The notes under the pieces were generated by a model. That model was not told the DNA's origin. It did not search any database and was given only the letters and a program-made list of their open reading frames with translations. From positions 1-64,000 of the forward strand of contig NZ_VIGW01000002.1 of the NCBI RefSeq assembly GCF_007858435.1: a stretch of DNA of 64,000 bases, in the 5' to 3' direction. The translations under genes were made by a program, and so were the position numbers. Below, piece after piece: positions 7,195 through 15,962 of this stretch (the first letter of the stretch is position 1; every line of letters starts with the position of its first letter). This DNA comes from Tsukamurella asaccharolytica. GTDB lineage: Bacteria > Actinomycetota > Actinomycetes > Mycobacteriales > Mycobacteriaceae.

Positions 7195-8825
7195 CGCTCC
7201 TACTGGAGGTCGACCACGAGCTGGCGGGCGCCGCGCGCGCCGCGATCGCGCCCTTCGCCGAGCTCGAGCGCGCCCCGGAGCACGTGCACACCTACCGCGT
7301 GACGCCGCTCGCGCTGTGGAACGCGCGGGCCGCCGGGCACGACGCCGAGCAGGTGGTGGACGCCCTCGTCAGCTTCTCCCGCTACCCCGTGCCGCAGCCG
7401 CTGCTGGTCGACGTGGTCGACACCATGAGCCGCTACGGACGGTTGCAGCTGGTGAAAAGCCCGGTGCACGGACTCACGCTCGTCTCGCTGGACCGGGCGG
7501 TGCTGGAGGAGGTGCTGCGGCACAAGAAGATCGCCCCGATGGTGGGCGCCCGCATCGACGACGACACCGTCGTGGTGCATCCGTCCGAGCGGGGCCATCT
7601 CAAGCAGCTGCTGCTCAAGGTGGGCTGGCCCGCCGAGGACCTCGCCGGGTACGTGGACGGCGAGTCGCACCCCATCGCGCTGGACACCGAGTCCGACCCG
7701 TGGGAGCTGCGCGACTACCAGAAGGTCGCGGCGGATTCGTTCTGGCTGGGCGGTTCCGGGGTCGTCGTCCTGCCGTGCGGCGCGGGCAAGACCATGGTCG
7801 GCGCGGCCGCGATGGCGCGGGCCCAGGCCACGACCCTGATTCTGGTGACGAACACCGTCGCGGGGCGGCAGTGGAAGCGGGAGCTGCTGGCGCGGACGTC
7901 GCTCACCGAGGAGGAGATCGGCGAGTACTCGGGCGAGAAGAAGGAGATCCGCCCGGTCACCATCGCCACCTACCAGGTGCTCACGCGGAAGTCTAAGGGC
8001 GAGTACAAGAATCTCGACCTGTTCGACTCGCGCGACTGGGGCTTGATGATCTACGACGAGGTGCACCTGCTGCCCGCGCCCGTCTTCCGGATGACCGCCG
8101 ATCTGCAGTCCCGCCGGCGACTCGGGCTCACCGCGACCCTCGTGCGCGAGGACGGCCGCGAGGGCGACGTCTTCTCACTCATCGGGCCGAAGCGCTACGA
8201 CGCGCCGTGGAAGGACATCGAGGCGCAGGGGTGGATCGCGCCCGCCGACTGCGTGGAGGTGCGCGTGACCCTCACCGAGAACCAGCGCATGCAGTACGCG
8301 ACCGCCGAGCCCGACGAGCGCTACCAACTGGCGTCCACCGCCCCGACGAAGGTGGCGGTGGTGAAGTCGATCCTCGAGCGACACCAGGGCGCCCCCACGC
8401 TGGTGATCGGCGCCTACCTGGATCAGCTGGAGCAGTTGGGCCGCGAGCTCGACGCCCCGGTCATCACCGGCTCGGTGAAGAACAAGGACCGCGAGGCGCT
8501 GTTCGACCGGTTCCGGGCCGGCGAGATCTCCACGCTGGTGGTGAGCAAGGTCGCGAACTTCTCCATCGATCTGCCGGAGGCTTCCGTCGCCGTGCAGGTC
8601 TCGGGCACGTTCGGCTCGCGGCAGGAGGAGGCGCAACGCCTCGGTCGGCTCCTGCGCCCCAAGCACGACGGCGGCACGGCGCACTTCTACTCCGTCGTCT
8701 CGCGCGACACCCTCGACGCCGACTACGCCGCGCACCGCCAGCGCTTCCTCGCCGAGCAGGGCTACGCCTACCGCATCGTCGACGCCGACGACATCCTCGG
8801 CCCCGCCATCGGCGAAGCGAACTGA
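7158..8825 (+). CDS. XPB/ERCC3-like DNA repair helicase (SF2)
   Basis: This 555-residue protein corresponds to mycobacterial ercc3/XPB (Rv0861c), a 3'-5' ATP-dependent DNA helicase. It has an N-terminal damage-recognition-like domain (~1-175), then Walker A PCGAGKTM (~206), the DEVH box (~300), motif III GLTATLVREDG containing the RED triad, and a C-terminal helicase domain with QEEAQRLGRLLRP (~495). The first 12 codons and the start codon lie in the attachment repeat, so the gene now follows the integrase instead of the DUF6069-like gene. Its native upstream context has been replaced, and expression may now depend on element sequences. It converges with the HNH gene; the stops are 1 bp apart. 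Confidence 0.95.
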   Translation: MTDGPLIVQSDKTLLLEVDHELAGAARAAIAPFAELERAPEHVHTYRVTPLALWNARAAGHDAEQVVDALVSFSRYPVPQPLLVDVVDTMSRYGRLQLVKSPVHGLTLVSLDRAVLEEVLRHKKIAPMVGARIDDDTVVVHPSERGHLKQLLLKVGWPAEDLAGYVDGESHPIALDTESDPWELRDYQKVAADSFWLGGSGVVVLPCGAGKTMVGAAAMARAQATTLILVTNTVAGRQWKRELLARTSLTEEEIGEYSGEKKEIRPVTIATYQVLTRKSKGEYKNLDLFDSRDWGLMIYDEVHLLPAPVFRMTADLQSRRRLGLTATLVREDGREGDVFSLIGPKRYDAPWKDIEAQGWIAPADCVEVRVTLTENQRMQYATAEPDERYQLASTAPTKVAVVKSILERHQGAPTLVIGAYLDQLEQLGRELDAPVITGSVKNKDREALFDRFRAGEISTLVVSKVANFSIDLPEASVAVQVSGTFGSRQEEAQRLGRLLRPKHDGGTAHFYSVVSRDTLDADYAAHRQRFLAEQGYAYRIVDADDILGPAIGEAN

Positions 8826-8826
8826 C

Positions 8827-10059
8827 TCACGCCGCCTGTTCCGGCGCTCTGGACCGGTGGACATGTCCGCTCGGTGTTCGGGTCTCGACGGTGTGCCGTC
8901 CGCTCGGGTCGTCGATGACTGCGCTGTGCCAGCCGGTGGCTTCCTTGGCGTAGTTGCATGCGGCGCACAGGCCCTGCCCGTTCGCGAACTCTGTCTGTCC
9001 GCCGTGCGCGTGTGGGGTGATGTGATCGATGTGGCTGATGGGTGCGTCGCAGTACGGGGTGCGGCAGTACCGGTCCCGTGCTCGGATCATCTCCGCCAGC
9101 CCGTCGGGGAAGCACCGCGCCCTCGAGTCCATCCCGACCACCGCACCCGACTCGGGCGCGATGAACAACCGTTTGACCCAGGCGACGCCCGCGGCGGTGG
9201 CTTTCCCGATGAGGTTGCGGGCGATCTCCGCCGGCATCGTCCCGCCGCCGTCCAGGTGCGCCGTCCCGGGCCGGTCACCGAGGAGCACTGTCGCCGGGAT
9301 TGTCAGGTTCACCAGCACCGGCTGCCCTTCCGCAGCTGCCCGGCCGGTGAGCCGGGCGAACGCGGTATCGGCCATGACCTGCCCTCGGGTGCGCACGTCC
9401 CCGGCGACCCCGACCACGGTGTCCGCGTGCCGGCGCAACGCCGCGTAGACGCCGACGCCCTGCGCGACCGGCAGCAGTAGCGACACCCGCGCCATGCCCT
9501 CGGGCAGCGGGCGGATGGTCACCGTCCGGTCCTTCTCCGCCCACGCGTCCCGATCGACGGTGCCCCGCCCGTCCAGCGCGTACGCGGCCTGCTTCACGCG
9601 GGCGGCGAGCTGCTTGAGGCCCATGCCCGCGAGCGTCGTCGGGTCGGAGCACAGCTGCTCGTCCGCGCGGCGCCGGTCCGCGTCGTCCAGGTGCGATAGG
9701 CCGGCGACGATCACCGGGACGGCCTCCGGTGACAGGTCGCCCTCGCGCAGCCGGGCAAGGGTGTGCGGCAGGTGCTTGTCCAACTCCACCGCCCGCGCCA
9801 GGAACTTCGCGCCCGTGTGCGGCGACAGATGCAACGCCAACCCGACCTCCGCGGCCACCCCCTGCTGCCACCGGTCCTGCGGCAGCCCGGCGGCGATCCG
9901 CTCGCAGACCCGCTCCCGCAGCAGCTCGACCGCTAACCGGTACTGCTCGAACACCGTCCGGCAGCGCCGCTGTTCCATCGAACGCAACCGCTCGGCCGCA
10001 CCGTCGCCAGACCCCGGATCGGGCGGCCGATCATCCTCTACGCCAGCATCTTCCTCCAT
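8827..10059 (-). CDS. 13E12-repeat-type HNH endonuclease (DUF222)
   Basis: This 410-residue protein has a DUF222 region (~30-300) and a C-terminal HNH nuclease motif: RYCRTPYCDAPISHIDHITP then HAHGGQTEFANGQGLCAACN. The Cys pairs bind zinc and the His-Asp-His core cuts DNA. This is the 13E12 family, present in many copies in mycobacteria and relatives and often linked to mobile DNA. Here it immediately follows the XPB gene in convergent orientation. Its precise role is unknown, although the catalytic residues look intact. Confidence 0.9.
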   Translation of the reverse strand: MEEDAGVEDDRPPDPGSGDGAAERLRSMEQRRCRTVFEQYRLAVELLRERVCERIAAGLPQDRWQQGVAAEVGLALHLSPHTGAKFLARAVELDKHLPHTLARLREGDLSPEAVPVIVAGLSHLDDADRRRADEQLCSDPTTLAGMGLKQLAARVKQAAYALDGRGTVDRDAWAEKDRTVTIRPLPEGMARVSLLLPVAQGVGVYAALRRHADTVVGVAGDVRTRGQVMADTAFARLTGRAAAEGQPVLVNLTIPATVLLGDRPGTAHLDGGGTMPAEIARNLIGKATAAGVAWVKRLFIAPESGAVVGMDSRARCFPDGLAEMIRARDRYCRTPYCDAPISHIDHITPHAHGGQTEFANGQGLCAACNYAKEATGWHSAVIDDPSGRHTVETRTPSGHVHRSRAPEQAA

Positions 10060-10159
10060 GGCCCGACGCTACATCGACCCACTGACAAGTTTTCGATCTC
10101 TGCTCGATAGTCGAACATCTTCGTCGAAGAGACGAGGTACCTACGAAGCGGCCGGCGAG

Positions 10160-10702
10160 TCAGACCGCCGCGTCCTCCGCGTCGATATCGGGGCGGGTCC
10201 ACGCGAGGATCATGGCGGGCGTCGTCATGCCGATCAGCACCGCGACGAGGGTGAACAGGCCCGCGGCGTAGTGCCACGACGGATTCCCGTCCGGCTGCGC
10301 GACCACCGAGGTGACCACGGTGTACGCGACTGCCAGCAGCACCAGGTTCCCCATGACGGTGAATCCCATGGACCGGGCCTCGTTGCGCTGTTCGACCTCC
10401 CACTCGTCCAGCGCGGTGGCGGGGGCATCGCCCTGCCTACCCGAGACGATCTGCACCATCACCCAGATCGGAACGCTAACCAGGTACGCGGGCAACCAGA
10501 GCAGCGGCGCGTTGGGTACGTCGAAGTGGCACAGCACCGCGACGACGAACATGAAGAGATAGTTGATGAGCAACACGGCGACCAACAGTCGTCGCCGTGA
10601 ACGGGTGCGCAACGATGGGAGCAGCGTAGACCACCGCTCCTCGTTCTCCCGGAACTTCCGGGCGCGGCGCTCCTGGTAGCGGGTGATCAAGCTCGTCGTC
10701 AT
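10160..10702 (-). CDS. Four-helix membrane protein paired with an XRE regulator
   Basis: This 180-residue protein has a basic N-terminus (RYQERRARKFRENEERW) and four predicted membrane helices at about 38-58, 68-86, 116-136 and 146-166. It starts at ATG 10702, which overlaps the stop of the XRE gene (ATGA, 10699-10702), so the two are translationally coupled. I recognise no family beyond the common actinobacterial pairing of a short XRE repressor with a membrane protein. The role is unknown. Confidence 0.7.
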   Translation of the reverse strand: MTTSLITRYQERRARKFRENEERWSTLLPSLRTRSRRRLLVAVLLINYLFMFVVAVLCHFDVPNAPLLWLPAYLVSVPIWVMVQIVSGRQGDAPATALDEWEVEQRNEARSMGFTVMGNLVLLAVAYTVVTSVVAQPDGNPSWHYAAGLFTLVAVLIGMTTPAMILAWTRPDIDAEDAAV

Positions 10703-10980
10703 CGTGCTACACCTCTTTCGTTGCGTCCGTACAGCTCTGCTGACAGGGGCCCGAATTCGCTGCGGGAGAACACAGCCTCGACCGGCAGGTCGAAGACCGC
10801 GCACACGCGGAACGCGAGATCGAGGCTGGGATAGTGATCCCCACGCTCCAACGCGCCCACCGTCTGCGGGTTGACATTGATTGCCGCCGCCAACTCCTTC
10901 CGGGTCATCCGGCGCTCGGCGCGAAGCACTCCGATGCGATTGAAGATGGGGAGCGAACCCTCCCGTTTCACCGGACTCAT
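10699..10980 (-). CDS. XRE-family helix-turn-helix regulator
   Basis: This 93-residue protein has an N-terminal HTH: NRIGVLRAERRMTRKELAAA then INVNPQTVGALERGDHYPSL. It resembles small YozG/HipB-like XRE regulators that pair with a membrane protein. The gene sits at the end of a well-formed promoter that contains an 18-bp inverted repeat (10990-11007), so autoregulation is likely. The -10 region lies only a few bases from the ATG, which points to a leaderless transcript. Confidence 0.88.
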   Translation of the reverse strand: MSPVKREGSLPIFNRIGVLRAERRMTRKELAAAINVNPQTVGALERGDHYPSLDLAFRVCAVFDLPVEAVFSRSEFGPLSAELYGRNERGVAR

Positions 10981-10986
10981 GCAACC

Positions 10987-11016
10987 TATTGTTAGGAAAA
11001 CCCAACACTCTGTCAA
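10987..11016 (-). promoter_or_regulatory. XRE operon promoter with overlapping palindromic operator
   Basis: On the minus strand, TTGACA (11016-11011) is followed after 16 bases by TAACAAT, ending seven bases before the ATG at 10980. The spacer contains the imperfect palindrome 10990-11007, with arms TGTTNGG and CCNAACA around AAAA. A repressor bound there would cover the promoter. Confidence 0.7.
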
Positions 11017-11057
11017 GAGAGGCATGCACTTCATGCTTCCGGCCGCGTGGCCGCGCC

Positions 11058-12365
11058 CTACAGCGACCGCAGCGCCGAGGCCGCGGCGTGCCAGCCCACC
11101 ATCCCGTGCACGCCGGGCGCACCTGCGGCGGAGGAGCACAGGAAGACGCGGTCGGTGAGGCGGTAGGGGTCGACCAGCTTCGGCCGGCGCACCAGCTGCG
11201 CGGGCAGGGCGGCGCCGGCGGCGATGTCTCCGCCGACGAGGTTGGCGTTCCCCGCCTGTAGGGCCGCCGGCCCGACCGAGCGCACCTCGACGATCCGCTC
11301 CCGCAAGCCGGGCGCGTGCCGCTCGACCTCGGCGACGATCGATGCGGTGAGGTCGCCCGGGAAACCGTTGGGGCAGTGCGCGTACATGGACACGGGCACG
11401 AGTGGACCGGCGCAGCGCGACGGATCCGCCACGTACTGCTGCGAGAGGATGATCACGGGCCGCTCGGGCATCCGGCCGCGGTTCACCATGAGCTCCTTGC
11501 GCGCGATCTCCCGCGCCGTGCCGCCCAGATGGACGAAGGCCGACCGTCGGAGTTCCTCGTGCGCCCAGGGGATCCCGCCGTCCAGCACCAGATCGACCTT
11601 GAACGCCGCGGGCCCGAACCGCCACTGCCGCACCCGCCGGCGCAACCACCCGGGAGCACGATCGCCGAGCAGGTCCCGCGCCGCGGGCAGGCCGGTGTCG
11701 AGCATCACCAGGTCGGAGTCGGGCAGCGACGTCACCCGCTCCCCCGTCCGGATCGTCCCGCCGTGTGCCACGACGATGGCGGCCAGTGCGTCCGAGATCC
11801 GCTGGGAGCCGCCGATCGGCACCGGCCACGGCCGCGCGCCGGAGAGCAGGTACCCGATCGACGACGTCATCGGCAGGTGCTGCGGACTGATGGAATGCGC
11901 GGCGACCCCGGCGAAGACGGCGCCGCCCGTCCGCCCGAGCGCGGCGGCGGTGACCGCCGCCGGGAGGAGGAACCGCGGTCCCCACCGCGTCGCGACGACG
12001 GGGTGACGCGGCACGTCCGTCATGGGGCCGAAGAAGACCGGCATGACCTCCGGCCCGCAGTCCGGCACATCGGCCAGGGTGCCCACCGCGTCCGCCGGGT
12101 CGGGCGAAAGCGGATGCGCCACGTCGATCTCCGCCGTGCCCCAGTCGATCTCGACACCCACGTCGCGCAGGGCCGGCGAGGCGTACGCGAGGGGATGCCC
12201 CGTCGAGAACCGGTCCATCACGGTCCCCCGCAGCGAGTCCGACCGGCACGCTCCACCGAGGGTGGTCGAGGCCTCGAGCACGGTTACGTCGAGGCCCACG
12301 CGCGCCAGCGACGCGGCAGCGGTGAGCCCGTTGGGACCTGACCCGACGACGACGGCGGTTGTCAT
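11058..12365 (-). CDS. CrtI/phytoene-dehydrogenase-like FAD oxidoreductase
   Basis: This 435-residue protein has an N-terminal dinucleotide fold: TTAVVVGSGPNGLTAAASLA (GxGxxG) followed by VLEASTTLGG. The C-terminal FAD motif lies near residue 405 (RVFLCSSAAGAPGVHGMVGW). It belongs to the NAD(P)/FAD amine-oxidase/CrtI superfamily. The family includes carotenoid desaturases and retinol-saturase-like enzymes, and no carotenoid genes are nearby, so the substrate is unknown. It is divergent from dapC with only 38 bp between the starts, and both starts have a -10-like box six bases upstream. Confidence 0.85.
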   Translation of the reverse strand: MTTAVVVGSGPNGLTAAASLARVGLDVTVLEASTTLGGACRSDSLRGTVMDRFSTGHPLAYASPALRDVGVEIDWGTAEIDVAHPLSPDPADAVGTLADVPDCGPEVMPVFFGPMTDVPRHPVVATRWGPRFLLPAAVTAAALGRTGGAVFAGVAAHSISPQHLPMTSSIGYLLSGARPWPVPIGGSQRISDALAAIVVAHGGTIRTGERVTSLPDSDLVMLDTGLPAARDLLGDRAPGWLRRRVRQWRFGPAAFKVDLVLDGGIPWAHEELRRSAFVHLGGTAREIARKELMVNRGRMPERPVIILSQQYVADPSRCAGPLVPVSMYAHCPNGFPGDLTASIVAEVERHAPGLRERIVEVRSVGPAALQAGNANLVGGDIAAGAALPAQLVRRPKLVDPYRLTDRVFLCSSAAGAPGVHGMVGWHAAASALRSL

Positions 12366-12371
12366 GCCCCC

Positions 12372-12377
12372 ACGGTA
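12372..12377 (-). promoter_or_regulatory. -10-like box TACCGT of the FAD oxidoreductase gene
   Basis: TACCGT ends six bases before the ATG at 12365, placing the expected transcription start on the start codon (leaderless). Confidence 0.5.
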
Positions 12378-12391
12378 GCCACGCGGACCAC

Positions 12392-12397
12392 TAGGCT
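12392..12397 (+). promoter_or_regulatory. -10-like box TAGGCT of the aminotransferase gene
   Basis: TAGGCT ends six bases before the ATG at 12404, again predicting a leaderless transcript. Confidence 0.5.
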
Positions 12398-12403
12398 GCG
12401 GAC

Positions 12404-13606
12404 ATGCGCACCGTCCGACGCCTCCAGCCGTTCACGTCGACGATCTTCGCGGAGATCTCGGCGCTCGCCGCCGCGACCGGCGCCGTCAACCTGGGGCAGG
12501 GCTTCCCGGACACCGACGGGCCGGCGGGCATGCTGCAGGCCGCGAAGGACGCGATCGACGGCGGGCTCAACCAGTACCCGCCCGGCGACGGCCTGCCCGA
12601 GCTGCGCCGCGCCGTCTCCGCACAGGTGCAGCGCGAGTACGGCCTGCGCTACGACCCGGACGGCGAGGTGCTGGTCACCGTCGGCGCCTCCGAGGGGATC
12701 GCGGCCGCCGTGCTGGGCCTCGTCGAGCCCGGCCGCGAGGTGATCCTCATCGAGCCCTTCTACGACTCCTACGCCGCGACCGTGGCGATGGCGGGCGCGC
12801 ACCGCGTCGTCGTGCCGCTCGTCGAGGACGCCGGACGGTACGCCCTCGACGCGGACCGGCTGCGGGCCGCCGTCACGGAGAAGACGGCGGCGATCATCGT
12901 GAACTCGCCGCACAACCCCACCGGCACGGTGCTCTCCGACGCGGACCTGCAGCTCATCGCCGACGTGTGCATCGAGCGCGACCTGCTCTGCTTCACCGAC
13001 GAGGTCTACGAGTACCTGCTCTTCGACGGCCGCGCACACCGGCCGCTCGCCGCCTTCGACGGGATGCGGGAGCGCACCGTCCGGATCTCCGGCGCCGCCA
13101 AGACCTTCAACGTGACCGGTTGGAAGGTCGGCTGGATCACCGCCCCGCGCGCACTGGCCGACGCGTGCCGCGCCGCGAAGCAATGGCTCACCTTCACGGG
13201 TGCGACGCCCCTGCAGCACGCCGTCGCGCACGCCCTCGACAACGAATTTTCGTGGCTCGAGAAGCTCTCGCCCGCACTGCAGGACAACCGCGACCTGCTC
13301 ACCGCCGCCCTGCGCGAGACCGGGTTCACGGTGCACCCCTCGGAGGGCACCTACTTCGTCGTCGCCGACGCCCGCGAGCTCGGCTTCGAGGACGCCGGCG
13401 CCCTGTGTCGCGCGATGCCCGAGCGGATCGGGGTCGCGGCGGTGCCGGTGAGCGCGCTCGCCGACGATCAGGCCCGCTGGGGCCACCTCCTGCGCTTCGC
13501 CTTCGCCAAGCGCGAGGAGGTGCTGGTGGAGGGCGCCCGCAGGATCGGTCAGCTGAACGCCGGGATCACCTCGCGCTCGAAGAGCTCGAGCCCCGAGGTG
13601 TCGTAG
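12404..13606 (+). CDS. dapC: PLP-dependent aminotransferase, DapC-like
   Basis: This 400-residue class I/II aminotransferase has NSPHNPTGTVL (~167), the PLP-binding lysine in SGAAKTFNVTGWKVG (~232) and the C-terminal substrate Arg region (GHLLRFAFAKREE). M. tuberculosis DapC (Rv0858c), N-succinyl-LL-diaminopimelate aminotransferase of the lysine/peptidoglycan pathway, has this length and lies near the XPB gene (Rv0861c), as here. Assignment by length, motifs and neighbourhood is good, but kynurenine/methionine aminotransferases are close relatives. The last 58 bp overlap the 3' end of the convergent LLM gene. Confidence 0.8.
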   Translation: MRTVRRLQPFTSTIFAEISALAAATGAVNLGQGFPDTDGPAGMLQAAKDAIDGGLNQYPPGDGLPELRRAVSAQVQREYGLRYDPDGEVLVTVGASEGIAAAVLGLVEPGREVILIEPFYDSYAATVAMAGAHRVVVPLVEDAGRYALDADRLRAAVTEKTAAIIVNSPHNPTGTVLSDADLQLIADVCIERDLLCFTDEVYEYLLFDGRAHRPLAAFDGMRERTVRISGAAKTFNVTGWKVGWITAPRALADACRAAKQWLTFTGATPLQHAVAHALDNEFSWLEKLSPALQDNRDLLTAALRETGFTVHPSEGTYFVVADARELGFEDAGALCRAMPERIGVAAVPVSALADDQARWGHLLRFAFAKREEVLVEGARRIGQLNAGITSRSKSSSPEVS

Positions 13607-14535
13607 GCGATCTCGGGGAAGTAGCAGATCGCGTAAGTCATGCCCTCGGCCTCGAGGCGCTGCAGGTTCGCCACGATCTCGGCCGGGGTGCCGACGCCCG
13701 GCATCCCGAGGTAGGCGCCCATCGTCGCGTCGACGGCGGCCTCGGGCGCGTGGTCGAGCAGCCGGTTGCGGGTCTCGTCGAGTCGCGTCTGCACGTCGCG
13801 GGCGGCCTCGCCGATCGCGATGTTGTAGTTGGCCGAGCGGGTGATGGCGTCGAAGTCGGTGCCCACGTCGGCGCAGTGCTTCCGCAGCACCTCGGACTTG
13901 TGGGCGAAGCCCTCGAAGGTCCCGTCGAAGTTGGTGTACTGCGCGTACTTCGCCGCGGTCCGCAGCGTCTTCTTCTCGCCGCCGCCCGCGACCCACAGCG
14001 GGATGCCGCCGTCCTGGAGCGGCCGGGGCTCGCAGATGGCACCGTCGACCTGGTAGTACTTCCCGTCGAGCGTCGCCGAGCCCTCGGTCCACGCCTGGCG
14101 CAGGATCTGGATGCCCTCGTCGAGGCGGCCGAGCCGCTCCCCGGCCGACGGGAAGCCGTACCCGTACGCCCGCCATTCGTGCTCGTACCAGCCGCCGCCG
14201 ATGCCCATCTGCGTACGGCCGCCGGAGATCAGGTCGACGGTGGCGGCGACCTTCGCCAGGTAGGCGGGGTTGCGGTAGCTCATGGCGGTGCACATCTGGC
14301 CGAGCTTCACCCGACTCGTGGTGGCGGCGAGCGCGGACATCAGCGTCCACGCCTCGTGGGTCGCCTCCCGGCTCGGGACCGGGGTGGTGTGGAAGTGGTC
14401 GTACACCCACACCGAATCCCACGGGCCGCTGTCGGCGCGCTGGGCGAGGCCGTTCATGACGGACCAGTGGTCCGCCGGGTCGATGCCGACGAGGTCGAAG
14501 CGCCAGCCTTGCGGGAGGAAGAGTCCGAATCGCAC
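13549..14535 (-). CDS. LLM-class F420-type oxidoreductase
   Basis: This 328-residue protein has a luciferase-like TIM barrel: VRFGLFLPQGWRFDLVGIDP at the start, then WDSVWVYDHFHTTPVP, LGQMCTAMSYRNPAYLAK and GGRTQMGIGGGWYEHEW. The pattern fits actinobacterial F420-dependent enzymes, but no substrate can be assigned. The GTG at 14535 begins the conserved domain; GGAGG lies only one base upstream, too close for normal use, so the exact start is uncertain. It overlaps the aminotransferase gene tail-to-tail. Confidence 0.85.
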   Translation of the reverse strand: MRFGLFLPQGWRFDLVGIDPADHWSVMNGLAQRADSGPWDSVWVYDHFHTTPVPSREATHEAWTLMSALAATTSRVKLGQMCTAMSYRNPAYLAKVAATVDLISGGRTQMGIGGGWYEHEWRAYGYGFPSAGERLGRLDEGIQILRQAWTEGSATLDGKYYQVDGAICEPRPLQDGGIPLWVAGGGEKKTLRTAAKYAQYTNFDGTFEGFAHKSEVLRKHCADVGTDFDAITRSANYNIAIGEAARDVQTRLDETRNRLLDHAPEAAVDATMGAYLGMPGVGTPAEIVANLQRLEAEGMTYAICYFPEIAYDTSGLELFEREVIPAFS

Positions 14536-14596
14536 GCCTCCAACCCTACGGAGGTCGCGCGAAAAGTGTCGGTGCGTGGTCGTATCGTCGGAGGCG

Positions 14597-15190
14597 ATGC
14601 AGGAATCGCTGTTCGACGACGCCGCACCGCTGGCCCCGCACCGTCGGGACCTGTCCGACGGGGCCTGGCTCGAGGTGCGCGCGGGGTGGCAGGCCGGCGC
14701 GGACGAGCTCTTCGCGGCGCTGCAGCGCGACGTGCCGTGGGTCGAGGAACGGCGGCGCATGTACGAGCGGACGCTGCCCGTGCCCCGGCTGCTGCGGTAC
14801 TACGGCGATGGCGCCGCCCTCCCGCACCCCGCGCTCGCCGCGGCGATGGCCGACCTGACGGAGCTGTACTGGGACGACCTGCACGAGCCCTTCACCTCGG
14901 TCGGCCTGTGCCTGTACCGCGACGGCGCGGACTCGGTGGCCTGGCACGGCGACACGATCGGCCGCGGCGCCACGCACGACACGATCGTCGCCATCGTCTC
15001 CCTCGGCGCCGCCCGCCCGTTCCTGATGCGCCCGCGCGGCGGCGGCGCGTCGACGAAGCTGACGGTGGGCCACGGCGACCTGCTCGCAATGGGCGGCTCC
15101 GCGCAGCGCACCTGGGAGCACGCGGTGCCCAAGGTGCCGCACGCGGGCCCGCGGATCAGCGTGCAGTTCCGCGCCTCCGGCGTCCGTTAG
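14597..15190 (+). CDS. alkB: AlkB-like 2-oxoglutarate/Fe(II) dioxygenase
   Basis: This 197-residue protein fits the AlkB family, which oxidatively removes alkyl lesions from DNA or RNA. The iron ligands are the HxD pair in VAWHGDTIG (~117/119) and a distal His in RTWEHAVPKV (~175). The 2-oxoglutarate-binding Arg residues are in GPRISVQFRAS near the C-terminus. The substrate-lid region lies at ~60-100 (WVEERRRMYERTLPVPRLL). TATCGT lies eight bases upstream of the ATG and GGAGG two bases upstream, so the transcript leader is very short. It is divergent from the LLM gene. Confidence 0.9.
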   Translation: MQESLFDDAAPLAPHRRDLSDGAWLEVRAGWQAGADELFAALQRDVPWVEERRRMYERTLPVPRLLRYYGDGAALPHPALAAAMADLTELYWDDLHEPFTSVGLCLYRDGADSVAWHGDTIGRGATHDTIVAIVSLGAARPFLMRPRGGGASTKLTVGHGDLLAMGGSAQRTWEHAVPKVPHAGPRISVQFRASGVR

Positions 15191-15194
15191 CCCC

Positions 15195-15210
15195 ACTGGT
15201 CATGACCTGG
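15195..15210. promoter_or_regulatory. DasR/NagR-like operator upstream of the GntR gene
   Basis: ACTGGTCATGACCTGG is a near-palindrome resembling the DasR consensus (ACTGGTCTAGACCAGT). It lies 18-33 bp upstream of the GntR start, as expected for autoregulation. A second site lies at 18961-18976. Confidence 0.65.
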
Positions 15211-15227
15211 TGTGACACGATGGGTCA

Positions 15228-15953
15228 ATGATCTCGGACGGCCCGATTCCGAAGCACGAGCAGCTGCGGGCGCTCCTCGAGCAGCGCTGCACGGGCGAAC
15301 TCGAGCCCGGTGCCGCGCTCCCCAGCGAGCGGCAACTGTGCGAGGCGTACGGCGTCTCCCGGATCACCGTGCGCGAGGCGCTGCGGCAGCTCGTCGCCGA
15401 GGGCACGCTCGTGCGGATCCGCGGCAAGGGCACCTTCGTGGCCGACCGGCCCGCGCGGTCTCGGCTGCACCTCGCCTCGTTCCACGAGGACATGCGCCGC
15501 CTGGGCCGCACCCCGTCCACCGTGGTCCTGCTGACCGAGCTGCGGGTGCCGCCCCCGTCGACCACCTCGGCCCTGCAGATCCGTGCCGCCGACAAGGCCT
15601 ACCGCGTCAAGCGGTTGCGGCTCGCCGACGGCGTGCCCATCTCCGTGGACGACGCCTGGTACCCCCAGGCGATCGCGCCGGACCTGGACGCGCACGACCT
15701 GACGCAGTCGATCTACACGCTGCTGCGCACCGAGTTCGCGCAGACAATCGACCGGGCGGAGCAGTCCATCGGCGCCATCTCGTCCGACGGGGAGCTCGCC
15801 CGCGTGCTCGGGGTCCCCTCGGGAGCGCCCCTGCTGGCCTTCGACCGCGTGGCCTTCGCCGGCGCCACCCGCGTCGAGCACAGCTACTCCTGGTACCGGT
15901 CCGACCGCTACCAGGTCCAGATGACGGTCACGGAGACCGCCGCGGCGCCGTAG
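15228..15953 (+). CDS. GntR/HutC-family regulator, DasR/NagR-like
   Basis: This 241-residue protein has an N-terminal winged HTH (~10-72: ALPSERQLCEAYGVSRITVR then EALRQLVAEGTLVR) and a C-terminal UTRA ligand domain (~85-235). DasR and NagR of this family repress N-acetylglucosamine genes and release DNA on binding amino-sugar phosphates. The assignment is supported by DasR-like palindromes before this gene and between the PTS genes about 3 kb away. The PTS and nagA genes on the far side of the DUF445 gene are therefore the probable targets. ATG 15228 begins the domain cleanly. Confidence 0.82.
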   Translation: MISDGPIPKHEQLRALLEQRCTGELEPGAALPSERQLCEAYGVSRITVREALRQLVAEGTLVRIRGKGTFVADRPARSRLHLASFHEDMRRLGRTPSTVVLLTELRVPPPSTTSALQIRAADKAYRVKRLRLADGVPISVDDAWYPQAIAPDLDAHDLTQSIYTLLRTEFAQTIDRAEQSIGAISSDGELARVLGVPSGAPLLAFDRVAFAGATRVEHSYSWYRSDRYQVQMTVTETAAAP

Positions 15954-15962
15954 GCGCTCGGC

